A stretch of DNA of 64,000 nucleotides from Macrotis lagotis (Eukaryota; Chordata; Mammalia; Peramelemorphia; Peramelidae). Below, piece after piece: positions 45,716-59,120 of the stretch. The position numbers and the translations under genes are program-made. How positions within the stretch are numbered: the first letter of the stretch is position 1; each line of letters begins with the position of its first letter. Below the pieces are notes generated by a model. The model ran no database searches, was not told the origin of the DNA, and was given only the letters and a program-made list of their open reading frames with translations. The DNA is taken from NCBI RefSeq assembly GCF_037893015.1, contig NC_133664.1, positions 123,303,887 to 123,367,886 on the forward strand. The letters are read 5' to 3'.

Positions 45716-47888
45716 AAAGAGTCCCCAAAGAACCGAATATCTAGTTTTGCCTCCACTCTAAATCTAGACGGGGTTACCTGCGTGGGTCTCAGCGCGCCCG
45801 GACTGAAAGCTGAGTAACATTAGGCTGTCAGAACCGACGGGTTATTAAGCCACCCCCCAGGGCGAACAGTTTCCAAAGGCAGGGGACAGATGCGCAGCGT
45901 GGGGCTGGGAACTTAGGAAAGAACTGGAGAAAGGAGCGGACGCTAGAGGAACTGGAGGAAGGAAATAGAACGAGGACCTTTCCCACGTCCCTTCCTTAGT
46001 TCTAGCCCTTAAGCCGAGCTCTCCTCCACCAGTGCCAGGGAGGCTTAAGAACAACTGGCGAGAAGTAGCAAGAAGACAGGCGAAGAAAAAGGGGGAATGG
46101 GGGTGGGGTGGGCTGACTGTCATAAAATAGAGCCCTCTCAGCAACACAGACAGCGAATGCATCTGCTCAGCGAAATAGCGCGAAGATCCCTTGAGGCTTG
46201 TTCAGCTGGTGAAAATATAATAGAATCACACAAAATACAGTCTGTCTGACACGTCCCGCTTGGTGCAAATGAAACGCAGGGGGGCCTTTGCCAAGCACTG
46301 AGCTGCGCAAGATGACACCCCCGCGCTCTGCTGACGAATTGCTTCACCCGCTTCTCAAGTTTGTAGAGCCCAGGGTCAGAGGATTTCTCTTAGTTCCCTG
46401 GAATCACCACTGACAAGGAAGCTATCACAAGAAACCGCCCCCCCCCCCCCCAACTATCCAAAACCCTCTGGTTTTGGGGAGGGAATGCCCTACTAGTGGT
46501 TTTTAGGGCAGAGAGATTCTTTGCCTTGTGACAGGGAAAGGCGACTGGCAAAACAATTTACAAGTGAACGTAGGATACCCCAAAATCAAATATAGTAATT
46601 TGCATTGATTACTGACTTGATCTCTTGAAAATCCTGCCAAGCATGCTGACGGTTAAAACTGGAAAATGTCTCACTGGCACTGGGGGTGGATTTATGTGAA
46701 GATTTTTTTCTTTCAAACTGAGGAAGAGCAATCAAATCATAGCTTTCATTTTATCTGAAGGAGGAAGGAGAAAACAGAGAAAGGAGGAAAGGAATCACTA
46801 GTAAGGATCACAAATGCTTATCATGCATAAACAGTTTAATGTTCAGTCTGGAAGATCCAGCATTGATTGAAAGGTTGCTTGTAAAAGGGCCACAGAAATT
46901 ATTTTACTTTAATCTGATCACCAGAGTGTGTGTATAAGATCCTTAGACATCAATATTAGATGATCTGAGAAGTTCTTTTAGATATTCTTGAAACAATGAT
47001 TCTTCGGTTTGCTAATTTACACGAGAAAGACCTCAGCAGACAGGGAAAGCTGAGGTAGACTTTTTAATACAAATCTTTCTTCAGGGTAAATATCAGGTAC
47101 CCTGAAAATAAACCGAAAACAAAACAAAACAAAACAAAAATTGTGAATCGGTGAGTAAGAAATAGACGACAGAAGGCTCTGTGCAGAGTATTTACATAGA
47201 TTCAAGGAAGAGGTGCTGAAAACAAAACTCTCTATAGGGACTTTGGCTCAATTTCTTCTTTCTGCTCTGTACTAATTCTCTAACTCTGGCTTCTTGGCAA
47301 GCAAGTTGTAGGCAACAGAAATAATCTGAAAAATATCGAATCCAAAAGGAAAGAACCAAATGAGAGTTAAACTTCCAAAATAGACAACAAAGAAAGTTAT
47401 AGGCTATTTTCAAAGTTGTTACAGGGTAGTTGGAATTTGTGTAATTTAAGTATGACATTTAACTTTGCAGCACCATGGTGGCTTCAGTTTTTTGGACTGC
47501 ACTATTGTCCCCAGAGTGAAAGGTAAAGAATTTTAAACACAATTTTGGGTAGGTATCAGAACAATGTGTTTAAATGTACTCTCTCCCTCTTTCTCCTTCC
47601 CCACCCCTTATCTCTAAGCTCTTAATAATACCTTGCTTTCAAGAAGGCCTTATTTCAGATTTGAGTTACCTTATTAGAACATCTTCAGAAAGTGATGTTA
47701 CATTGTAACAAAAGTTATAACTTTTCAGCAAATTGCAGCAAAGAGATTTCCAGAAACATCAGTAAATATACTTGGAAAGACTTATGAACTAATTGATGGT
47801 TACTTGTTACCTGTGAATTTGACACCACACAGGGAAGATAGTAAGTGTATAGGTAATTCATATAGAACTGGAGAAGTCACTTCATTTT

Positions 47889-48026
47889 TTTTGCAAGGCA
47901 AACGGGGTTAAGTGGCTTGCCCAAGGCCACACAGCTAGGTAATTATTAAATGTCTGAGACTGGATTTGAACCCAGGCATGCCTGACTCCAGGGCCAGTGC
48001 TTTATCCACTGCCACCTAGCCGCCTG
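47889..48026 (-). mobile_element. WSINE1-like SINE
   Basis: Minus-strand copy flanked by a perfect 16-bp duplication gaagtcacttcatttt at 47873-47888 and 48027-48042. Confidence 0.95.
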
Positions 48027-48211
48027 GAAGTCACTTCATTTTGTTTCTGACTGAAGTTTCTCAATTGAGAAAGGACTGGATCAAAGTTTTTGGATGAAGA
48101 GAGAATTTGCCATTTGATTTCAATTTGGATTTGCCCTAACCTTCTGGACTTGGATCCTTTGAGGGGACATAATGATATCATAGATTACTAGGGCCAGAAA
48201 GGATCTTGAAA

Positions 48212-48331
<120 letters not shown>

Positions 48332-49119
48332 CCCTACCACATGATCAGCTATCTCAAAGACTGTAGGGTTCCATAGATTGTGGGTGGGATTTGAAGAATA
48401 TTGCTAAAAGGCTTGCTTCCCTGAAAATTCTTATCTACTGACTTGTCTCAATGAGTAACATCCCAATCATCAAAGGATCATTTCTTGGAGTTAAGGAATT
48501 TAGTTGCAGTTATCACTTTTTACAAAAAACCCCAACAAAACAAAATAAGACAAAATAAAAAAATCCAGGAGAAGTAATCAACCAATAACATTTCTGTGTG
48601 TGTGTATTTATTTTTAAATCAGAAATTAGCTACTTACAAAGTCCTAAAGGAAATAAATAAAAGACAGATAAGGCCCAGAGAAAGGAGAGGAAATGTTTTG
48701 AACTGAAGCATAGGATAGGTTCAGGTGGGAAAAGTCACTGTAGGAAAATTACTTAACCTCTTGGCTTCATTTTTCTTATCTGTAAAAAAGAGAATAATAT
48801 CTGTAGCACCCACCTAACAGAGCTGTGGTGATGGTCAAATGAAATATGAAGGTAAGATCCTTTGCAAATATTAAAGCACTATATTAACACCAGATATGAT
48901 AATTAAAACAGTTAAAAGTAAGAACAAGTAGAAAATAGTCTACAAATATCAAGAGAATTTATAGTTTTATAGACTGATCACTCCTCAAGCTTAATGATTT
49001 TGTTAATGGGCAGGATGGAATTTAGTCTAGGGAATGTTTTATAATCAGTTCTTAAAAAACATTTTTTTTCATTTGCAACCGAGACCCATTATTTGTAATT
49101 TCAAAACAGAGACTCATTT

Positions 49120-49800
49120 CAATTATTAAAGAATCTCAGAGTTGGAAAAGATCTCAAGTGTTTTCTAGTCAAAGACTTTCCTGTACAGGAATTTCTTCAA
49201 AAAACAAGTGATCAAATAGCTTATATTTGAAGCCCTACAATGCTGGGTAATTCATTGGCTTCTGAAGCAGTCTATTACATTTTGGGGGTAGTTTTAATTA
49301 TTAGAAAGTTTTTCCTTGTATTGAGCCAATTTATTCACTTCTGCAACTTTCAATTATTTGTTCTTACTTTTGCCCTTGTGATTGTGATTGCTCTCTGAGA
49401 TCAAATCAAACTAAGTCCTCTTTTGAATGACTGTCCTTTCAATATTTAAAGAGAGGTATAGTCTCACCCCTTCCTTCCTAGAGCCTTCTCTTTTCTAGGC
49501 AAAATAAGCAAAATTCTTTCAAACTGATGCTCATGTAGCTTGATTTCTGAGCCCACTTACCATCTTGGTTGTTGTCTTCCAGCTGAACTCTATCTTACCA
49601 ATGTCTTTATAAAAATGTGTCTCCCTCTTGACTGTAATACTTCAAGTGTAGTTTAACTAGAATATAGTCCAGTGAAACATTTCTTCATTCTGGATATTCT
49701 AATGCATTATTGCTGTTGTTTGACTTTGATGTCATGATACTGACTCCCATTATAGCCCAATAAAACTGCCAGATCTTTTTTTCACAGAAGCAATTGTCAA
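49120..49800 (+). repeat. CR1/L3-like 3' region
   Basis: An ordered set of CR1/L3 hallmarks: 'cttggttgttgtcttccagc', 'accaatgtctttataaaaat', and the 'gtagtttaactagaatatag' block where CR1 has the 'gatgtggtctgaccagggcagagtac' type sequence. Ancient and diverged. Confidence 0.65.
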
Positions 49801-49839
49801 GATTCCTTGGATCTTTTTCATAAGAACTAGACACAACTC

Positions 49840-50089
49840 TCTTAAGTATTTACTCCTGCATCTATATGGCCCCATGGATAAAGCACTGGACATGGAGTCA
49901 GGAAGATTGAGTTCAAATTCTGCCCCAGAGACTTCCTGCTCATGTGATTTTGGGCAAATCATTTGGCTGCTGTTGTCCTGAGTTTCCCTCTCTGTAAAAT
50001 GAAGATAAAACCACCTACCTCCCAGGGTTGGGAAGATAAAATTAAATATTTGTAAAATTCTTCACAAACCTTAAAGCACTATATAAATG

Positions 50090-50095
<6 letters not shown>
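49840..50095 (+). mobile_element. THER/MIR-like CORE-SINE
   Basis: 'ccatggataaagcactggac', 'tgtgattttgggcaaatcat', 'cacctacctcccagggttgg', then 'aaagcactatataaatgtga' running into an (AAT)n tail at 50092-50130. Confidence 0.75.

Positions 50096-50130
<35 letters not shown>
50092..50130. repeat. (AAT)n microsatellite
   Basis: About 12 AAT units at the 3' end of the CORE-SINE, probably grown from its tail. Confidence 0.95.
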
Positions 50131-50865
50131 TTCAGGGAAGATTGAAAAAGTATAGGACTTTGCATTAAACTTAAATTATTAAATTTAATCCCTTTTAAAT
50201 TTCCTCTGCTGGAATTTGATTTCTATTTTTTTTGACAGATGACTTGTCTAAGATCACCTAGTACTCAAGTCATCAGTCTTGTGAATTTACAGCATCAAAA
50301 CCCACAAAAAATAGTCTCCTGGAGCTAGAATTGGAAAGAACCAAAAAAACTATCTAATTTGACCACTTCATTTTAGAAATGAGAAAACTGAGACCCAGGA
50401 GGTTAAGTACTTGATCATGGTTTCATAGGTAGCTAGTTTCAGAGGTGAGATTTGAATCTGTGTCCTCAGTCTACATTAATTTGTTTTGCATTTACCTGGA
50501 ACAATACCATATTGACTTTACCACAGAAATGGTACCATTTTATCCCCAGTTTTCCTTTTCTGATACTTAAAGAGAATTTTATGACCTGGCCTTGTCTCTA
50601 CTCAGAATATTTTCAGTCCTTTTAACCTTTCCCCATAGGTGTTACTTCTAACTCTTTAATAATATTTGTGATCAATTGATTTTTTTCATTGTCATCAAAC
50701 ATTTATTCAGTATCTCTTATGTTCAGTGGATGGGGGTAGAGAAAAACATACAGTTTAGGTAAGGAATCATGAAATTTACAGTCTAGGGTGGAGATTAGAC
50801 ACAGGCATGAATAGCTATCATTTTTATTATTATGTTTGAATTTCAGAGAATTGCAGAGGAATGTG

Positions 50866-50867
<2 letters not shown>

Positions 50868-50901
<34 letters not shown>

Positions 50902-50910
50902 ACACACACT
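50868..50910. repeat. (CA)n microsatellite
   Basis: About 20 CA units with one TA interruption, lying within L2-like debris. Confidence 0.96.
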
Positions 50911-51356
50911 GAGGGGTAAGATCATTGCCAACAGAAAAATCAAGCTTTATAGTAATTGAATTGGGCTTCAAAAGATGGTTTAGAAGTTTAGTATGCAAAG
51001 AAGGGAAAGGAGAACATTCCAGGCTTAGATATCAGCAATAACAACTACAACAGCTATCACCGCAACAACCCAGTAGTGATTAAGCACAGTTCATGTTCAA
51101 GAGGCAGAGAATAGTTCACTTTGGACCATTGAACATGGAGAGGTTATAAGTGTAGGATTTAATATTTCAGAGGACCTTAGACATAAGACAAAAACGTTTG
51201 AATTTTGTTTATTAAACTATAGTCACCTGAAGAAGATATAGAGGAGTGACAAGACCAGATTGATGAACAAGGATGACTAGTTTGGTAATGCTGTGAAGGA
51301 TGGATTAACAAAAGGGAATGGTATTCTGTAAATCTTTAAGTTCTCCATGTTATTTC

Positions 51357-51517
51357 ATTTAAAAAATTATTTTAAAAATGTATTTATGGCAATGGGGTTA
51401 AGTGACTTACCCAAGGTCACCCAGCTATGCAATTATTAAGTGTCTGATGCCAAATTTGAACTCAGGTACTCCTGACTCCAGGACTGGTGCCTTATCCACT
51501 TCACCACCTACCTACCC
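51357..51517 (-). mobile_element. WSINE1-like SINE
   Basis: Minus-strand copy flanked by a perfect 14-bp duplication ctccatgttatttc at 51343-51356 and 51518-51531. Confidence 0.93.
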
Positions 51518-52045
51518 CTCCATGTTATTTCTTTTGATGCAATACCCTTAATTCTACCTTGATTTTGTTCTTAAGAAAATGCATCAGCCAAATCAGTTTC
51601 CTTTAAATTTAGAAATAATTCATGCCAGAAACTCCCCACAAAATCTAAGCACTGCCATAAATAATCTTTGAAGGTTTTGTAATTGTGTGTGTGTGTGTGT
51701 GTGCATGCACATGTGCAGTCTAATGGAATCTATGAAGCCCTTTTCAGTACAATGTTTTTAAATTCAGAAAAAGGATATACCTAGGATTACAAAGGAAATT
51801 AACTACATTGGAGCACTGTTATCAAAATATTTTAAAACTTTATCCCCCAATTTAAGAGTTCTCTGATTTAAGGGGTACCCACGGACAATTCTTCCCAGGC
51901 CCCTTGTCCTATTACTTTCCTCTTTGAGAATGGCTCCCTAGAGGAGTAGTCATTTGAAAAGTTTGACTTGAGATCTCAGAACATAAATTTAACCCATGGG
52001 AAGACTATGAAAAAGTTTTAATCCATTTCTATTAGAATTTAGTTC

Positions 52046-52212
52046 GAGGGGTGGCTAGGTGGCGTAGTGGATAAAGCACCGGCCTTGGAGTCAGGAGTAC
52101 CTGGGTTCAAATCTGGTCTCAGACACTTAATAATTACCTAGCTGTGTGGTCTTGGTCAAGCCACTTAACCCCATTGCTTTGCAAAAAAAAAAAAAAAACA
52201 AACCTAAAAAAA
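52046..52212 (+). mobile_element. WSINE1-like SINE, young-looking
   Basis: Plus-strand copy with intact head, a 16-base A run in the tail and a perfect 12-bp duplication agaatttagttc at 52034-52045 and 52213-52224. Among the least degraded copies in the window. Confidence 0.95.
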
Positions 52213-52825
52213 AGAATTTAGTTCTAAATGAGTTAAGAAAAACCTTTTTTAAAAATCCTAATCTACCATATTAAGTTAAAGGATTAATTAGTCAGTCATC
52301 AATTTTTTTATTTAGCACTTACTAAATCCATGCTGGGGACTGAAGTTGAAGAGAGATCAATAAAAGGAAGTAGGCAGGATTCCTGACTTTGAGGAGTTTC
52401 TAATCTAATTGGGGTCAGAAGAAATACACAGGAGAAAACAAGCAAATAATGGCAAGGTGATATAAAAGCCAGTTCTGGTAATCAAATCTGTATTGCAGAC
52501 ATAAGAGCCAAGGAAAAGCAAAGTGGAGTGACTGATTGAAGGGCTAAGCTAATCAGGTAAAGCTTCATTTGAAATGTTCTAGTCTTCTATTTATGCTCAG
52601 TAATAAGAAAAGACACCAATTCTGCACAGAGATCACTTTTCAGGAGCATGGAGTTCAATATCTCTGGGAGGAATTAGAACAAAATAGAAATCTGAATTGT
52701 TACAACTTTGAGATCAGCCTTAGAGATAAAAAAATTACTATGAATTAAGTGCTGAACCCAAAATAGCATTGTTTAGCTTGTTAGCAACACTGAGGTTTGC
52801 ATTTCTTTAAAATAAAAACTATTTA

Positions 52826-53045
52826 GCTGGGTGCTATAGTAGATAGAACCCTGGTCATGGAGTCAGGAAAATATGACTGTCTCAAATTCACTAGCTGTAT
52901 GACCCTGGGCAGGTCACTTAATGTCTGTCAGTCTCAGTTTTCTTATCAACAAAATGGAGATAATAGCACCTACCTCCCAGGATTGTTATGAAGATCAAAT
53001 GAGATAATATTTTTAAGACTTTGCAAGCCTTAGAGATAAATATAT
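52826..53045 (+). mobile_element. THER/MIR-like CORE-SINE
   Basis: 'agatagaaccctggtcatgg', 'ctgtatgaccctgggcaggt', 'cacctacctcccaggattgt', then a 'ttaagactttgcaagcctta' tail. Confidence 0.75.
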
Positions 53046-55732
53046 TTTCATAGGAGCAATAGTTAAGAAGTTTAATCATGGAATTTCAGTGATGAGGTTT
53101 TGAATGAATAAATTACTTCAGTATACATATTTGCACCTCAGAAAATAAAAAGGAGCTAAAAACCTAAACTGTATTAGATTAAGCATTTTATAAACAGTTT
53201 TGATTTCATTTTCAAGGTAAGGAATAAGCACAAACATGGTGCTTTTTTCTGGACTGATATGGAGAAGACTAGACTGAACTACTGAATTCAAGAATGAGGA
53301 AACCCTTAAAGAACTTCAGACCTTAATTTGAAGGACATAGATTAAATGGAATAGGCTAATGAATTATCAATTACTGGCATATGCTTTAATGAATTTATGA
53401 TGATTTGAAATTAGCATATCATTTGTTTTTAAATAAAATCATGTCTTTAGATTGCTTGAAAACAGTTCATTCTCAAAAGTATTTTCAACAGTCTTCTTTA
53501 ATCTTGTTCTTTCCAGTAAGATATACTAGGCATCAGAAACATGTTTGGTCAACTGAACTCCGGCAAATTTTGCTTAGTTTTTATGGAAATTATCACATAT
53601 TCTTATTAAATAGAATGAATTATTGAGGTATAAATAACTCTTGAGATCATTCTAACTCTGAGATTCGGAGGGACAAACATGCATCTGATTGGGAAAGAAT
53701 TTAGGATTCTTGTGGTTAGTCTCCTCAAAGTTTGTGGGAAGCTTTGTGTGAAATAATTACAACTCTAAACTTGCTTTGCTAGCTACTTATAATAGCAATG
53801 TCTTGTGTGACTAAGGACTAAGAGTGATGAAGAGAAATTATTGAGAAGCAAATTTATAGCAAGAAAGGATTTCCTAAACACTAAAGTTCTTTGAAAATGA
53901 AATGAACTGTTGTTAGACATCATTGTCAAGTATCATTTATTGGGAATGTTGTAGAACAGATATATGCTTTGTCCCAGGGTTGGACTAGAACTCTGATTCT
54001 AGGATTCTATGATTCCACTTCTTTAGAAACACTGGAATACATATTTCAGAGTCAATCTGCTAAAAGAATTTTTCATGGTGGTTTTTCTTGCTCTGTCATT
54101 CTTTAGTGTAACTATATGTTCTCACCTCAAGAACAGGCGAAAAAACTCTTTAATTCATCCTGTTACCAGTGCCCATTAATAAACAATTCAGAAACTCAGA
54201 GCCAACAGCAGGCTAGCCTCTAATGACCTAGAGATAAGGGTAGAAGAAGTGTGTGTATGGCACAAAACAATTTTAGTGCCATGTCAACAGAACTGAGGAC
54301 CCATAGATTTATTTGGTGTATGGATTATCATTCATGTAGCAAGCAAACAGGTAAACGTTTGGTGAGATGATGCAGAAAAAGAAATAATAAAGGGAATATC
54401 TCCAAGTATTGTATATTGAGAGTTTTGAGTGATGTTTAGAGACCTTCATAGGGGATGTCAAACTTGGGGTGTTTTAATTTGTTTTTTAGTGCCCCCACAG
54501 AGAGTGACATTGAATTTATTAACAAATATATTAAAGTTATATATTTGTTAAGTGTTCAAAAAAGAGCATATTAGGCACTGGGTATACCCAGATGTAAAGT
54601 ATACCTCATCCTTGCCCCGTAGAAGATTGCATTATAATGGAGAGAGGGTATTGGTGATTACAACATGTATACAGTTAAGGAAAATGAAATAAGGTAGGAG
54701 AGATCTAGAGAAAATGCCCTAAGAAAATGCTAGGAGAACATCTGAGAGGATTGGGGAAGATTTCATGGAGGAAGTGGCTTCTAAGTTGGACCTTGTAATG
54801 GTATCCTGTGCACTATGGCATTAAGTCCAAAGCATATCCATGGATTCAGTATTTAATCTTCGTAGGGTCTGATACAGCTGAAAAGTCAATAGTTTGGAGA
54901 AGTTGAGGCCCTCAAACTCATAATGTTCTCCTTCCTCATCTCTGCCTCTTGGAATCTTTGGTTTCCTTCAAGACTTAGAACTACTAGTGACCCCTTATTT
55001 TTATAGCCTTTTTTGTTCTCCTTAGTTGCTTAGATAATTCTCTCTCCTCCCCTCCAAATCCCTACCATATATTAATTTTGTGATTATGCTATTTCTATGT
55101 GTACATGTTGAATCTCAATTAGAATGTAAGCTCTCTGACTGATAGAAGAAAGTATCCCTAGGGTTTAGCACAGTAACAAACACATAGTGAACCCCTGTTA
55201 AATACTAGTTGATTGAATGATTGAGTGAATAAGTGATGCCTATAATTTGAACCAGGACAGACCTCACCCATGAGTAGTTGGGATAGATTTTCCAAGGTGA
55301 ATATCTAGTCTGAATTGGAAACTTTGCAGCTTTCATCTTGACTAAAGTTCATTGTTATGAACTCAGTGAATATCAAAGCAACCATTGTACAGTGGAAAGA
55401 GTTCACATTGAATTTTGGAATCAGAGGACCTGGTCCAAATCCTCTTTCTCACACTTCCTGTGTGATCTTGAGAAGACAAACTCCCTGAGTCTTATTTTCC
55501 CATCTGTAAAGTGAAGCAGTTGGATTAGATGGCCTCTGAGGTTCCTTCTAGAGCTATGGGAACGCACTGTTCTGTTTACTGGTGGTTGCAACAGCTAATA
55601 GGAAATATTGCAACTAAATATTATGTTGTCACTTTCTATATGTATTGGCTACAAATTGCCTAGTATTTATTACATGAGTGATTTCCCATATTAATTGGTG
55701 TTAACTAGACAGTAGCTACTTAGAAAAAAAAG

Positions 55733-55735
<3 letters not shown>

Positions 55736-55767
<32 letters not shown>

Positions 55768-55800
55768 ATATATATATATGTGTGTGTTTATGTGTATGTG
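55736..55800. repeat. (TG)n(TA)n(TG)n microsatellite
   Basis: About 12 TG units, a short TA run, then TG/TGTA units. Confidence 0.95.
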
Positions 55801-58789
55801 TTCTGCACAATCTATTTGAGTCAACTATGGCAATTGAAAAAATTCTTAATGTCTTAAACAGTTTTAATAGAAATCCGAAGTAAAGAAGACAAGAGGTGAG
55901 GGTCTTGTTTTCTACCCTCATCAGACCATATTTAGAATACTTGTCCAGTTCTTGGGGCAATATTTTAAGAAAGATTTTGATAAACTATACTATCTCTCCA
56001 GGAGGATAACCAGGATCATAAGAGAAGTCACGCTATTCAAGTATCAGATGAAGGAACTGGCAATATTTTGCTTCAGAGAACAGAGGATTTGGGGAAAAGC
56101 ATGACAACTGCCTTCAAAAATTATAAGAGCTTTCATGTCAAAGAATAAAAACTTAAACTTTTCTTCTTGGTCTGACAAGGGCAGAAGGAGGTCCATTGAA
56201 TGGATGCACAGAGAGGCAGATTTTGGTTTTTTGGCTCTCTGGGTCTCAGTTTAGTGTTTATAAAATGAAGGGGTTGGATTAATCGATCTCTAAGAATTTT
56301 TTTCTTTTTGAATCTTGTGATCCTAGTATAACAGGCCTCTGTTTTGAAATCATAACTTATAACTCTTTCCTTTAATGAACACCTAGTGACACTCTATGTC
56401 AGGATAAATACATCCTGAAAGCCAAGTTTGCTTCATTAGTGTTTCTTTAAAACTAGCTTTCTGAGCTCACTCAGAAGTCTTGGTGTCCAAAGAAAATGCT
56501 GGGAAAAAATGAATATAATGGGAGGAAGGTGGAGGCCCTGTGGTGGAGGAGGGAAGTTCCAAAAGTGAAAGGGCATAAGACTAGGATAAAATGTAAATCA
56601 TTCAGCTTTGAATTTAGGACTCTGCAAACTGTAGCTCCTACTTAATTTTTCAGACTTACCTTCCAATACTCTCATTCGTGCTTCTTATGCTCCAACAAAA
56701 CTGGCCTTCCAGCTGCTCCCTATCCTTGACATTCCATTTTTGTCTTTGGGCATTTTGCCAAACTATTTCCCCTGTGGGAAAAGGGGGTATACCTCTTCCT
56801 CACCTAAACCATTCAGAATCCTCCGTTTCTCCTTTGAGGCTTAGCTCAGTTTCTCTTTTCTTAGGGTAGATTTTTTCTTGAGAAGTGGCATGGATAAATG
56901 GCTAGGGTTCTCAACTTGGGAGTCAGGAAGATTTGGTTTTAAATTTGGCCACTAACGTTTCTTAGCTTTATGGCTATGGGCATGTCAACTAACTTCTCTA
57001 AGTCTTAATTTTCTTATCTCTAAAATACCTATTATACCTAACTGGGATTGTTTTAAGGTTTATACAAAGGCAAAGTCCAATCTAAACCTTTACATAAGTA
57101 TTAGTAATTATTTTTGATTTCATACTTCCCAGTTAGAATCAATTGGAATAATAAATGTAAAATATTTTCCAAGTCTTAAAATGCTATTTAAATGTTTGCT
57201 ATTGTTGTTATTATTCAAATTAATATATTCAAATTATTTTGCATTTGCTTTTCTGTGGACATAGAATCAAAGAATCCCACAGGATCAAAAGCCTTTAAAG
57301 TTCATCTAGTTAGTCAGTTAACTAGCATTTATTCAGCAGGTACTGGGTTAAGCCCTGGAGATATAAAAGGGGGGGGATAATAGTCCTAGCTCTCAAGAAA
57401 TTCATAGTCTAATGAGGAATATGTAAACAACTATGTAAAAATAAAATATAAGCAGGATAAACCAGAGATCATCAATAGATGGAAGACACTAAGATTAAGT
57501 CTCTAAGTGAAGCACAAATGGATGCTATAGCTTTTCAGAAAAGTGTTCATTTAGTTTTCACCTGAATACTCTCAGTGACATGGAGTTTCATACCTCATAA
57601 ACTAGACCACTTTTTTGTTCTTGCTGTTGTTTCATAGTTCTGATTGATAGGCTGCTATTTTTTATTGATCTGAACTCTGCTTCTTGGTTACTTCCCACTG
57701 TTGATCCAACTAGCTCATCTTCCAATTAGTTTTTCATTCTTGCTATCAAGAACAATAAATCGAATCCCTCTCCCAAACAAAAGCCTTCAAATAGCATATC
57801 TTTTCTCTTAAATATTTTCTTGTTTTGATTCCTAGGATTTTTTAACACTCTTCTCCCTAATATTTTTGTTTATATAATTTCATATGCCTGGAGTATTCTT
57901 TTCTCTTCTCCATAGTTATTCAGTGTTCTTCCTATTAAGTGATACTTTCCCCAAAATATCAGCTATCAAATCATCTTGTCATAAGATATTTAAATACTTG
58001 CCTTGGATAAGTAGGTAGAATTCAAACTCTTGAGTCAGTAGTGAAGGTCAGAATTTCCTTGAGGAGATCTGAGACCATTTCCAAACTATGGGGGTTATAT
58101 ATGCATTAGGTATGCAATATATTTTGTTTTCATCACTACATATAAAGTTCTCAGCTCAGTGCCTTGAAACTTGAGTTGAACAATAATTGGTACTGGCTTG
58201 CCATTTTGGAAATGGGATTAACAAAATGCAGGGTTTAGGTATATTGGAGGAATTGTAAAGATGAGAAAATAAGTAGAATTGTAGGATTTTGGAGCTGGAA
58301 GGGTCTTCAGAGATAATCTAGACCAATCTCTTCTGTTTTTGGATGAAGAAACTGGAGCTGAAGGAGCTTAAATGGCATCAGAGTGCCTTGGCTAGTAACT
58401 TGGTTAGTTGTAGAACTAGGATTCAAAATATGAATTTCTACTTCTTTACTTCAAAGGTCATTGGGGAAATATTCAATTTTCCTCTGATTGTAGGAAAGAG
58501 AGGAAGGAAGCATTCTTAGAACAGAAATTATGTGTGGGCTCGAAAATACAAACAGTTGTTGATGGGTGAGGAGAAAAAGAAGAAAGTCCCTAATTGCATC
58601 TGAGAACTCTATAAATGAGTTACCAGTGGGTATTAGGTTAACTTGGATGACAAAACAAGTTCCTAGAATGCTTGACATTGATGGAACCTTAGACATGATG
58701 CAGTTCTTGTTTATGCATGCATACATCTAGTAAATGATCATCAGGCTTCAGATTGAGTATCCCCCTAAGAAGAGAAACTTGTTTTGTTA

Positions 58790-59120
58790 TAAAACAACCT
58801 ATTTCCTGTTCAGTAAGCTCTAATTTTGTTGGTTGATTTGTTTTCTGAATTCCATCTTCCTATTTCTTCAATACATGAGTTCTAGTTTGCTCTTCTGGAG
58901 CCACACAGATTAGGTTTATTCCCTCTTTCTCATGACAACTCTTTTTAGTGGCTAAAAGCAAGAATTATATTCCTGCTATATCTTTTCTTTTCTAGGTTCA
59001 ACATTTTCAGTTTATTCAGATAGTCCTCATATTACAAGGTCCCATAGTTACTCTGGTCATTGAACTTTAGACATATTTCAACTTTGGAAATTTTTTCTCA
59101 GTTGTATTGAGATTTAAAAT
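58790..59120 (+). repeat. Weak CR1/L3-like fossil
   Basis: Blocks such as 'ggttcaacattttcagttta' and 'ttattcagatagtcctcata' recall the 'ctaaacatccccagttccttc...' part of CR1/L3 elements. Identification is weak. Confidence 0.4.

Larger units (their letters stand above)
42890..46360. promoter_or_regulatory. GRM8: CpG-rich island, candidate GRM8 promoter region
   Basis: CpG dinucleotides, rare elsewhere in the window, are dense at 43040-43290 (a GCG/GGC-rich stretch), 44020-44330, and 45160-46340. Local GC is clearly higher than in the AT-rich flanks, and recognisable SINE/LINE insertions are absent for over 4 kb, as expected of a protected regulatory region. It is the only such island in the window and lies 14-17 kb upstream of the GRM8 first coding exon on the same strand side. 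Assigning it to GRM8 is inference. An unseen divergent transcript could also start here. Confidence 0.75.
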
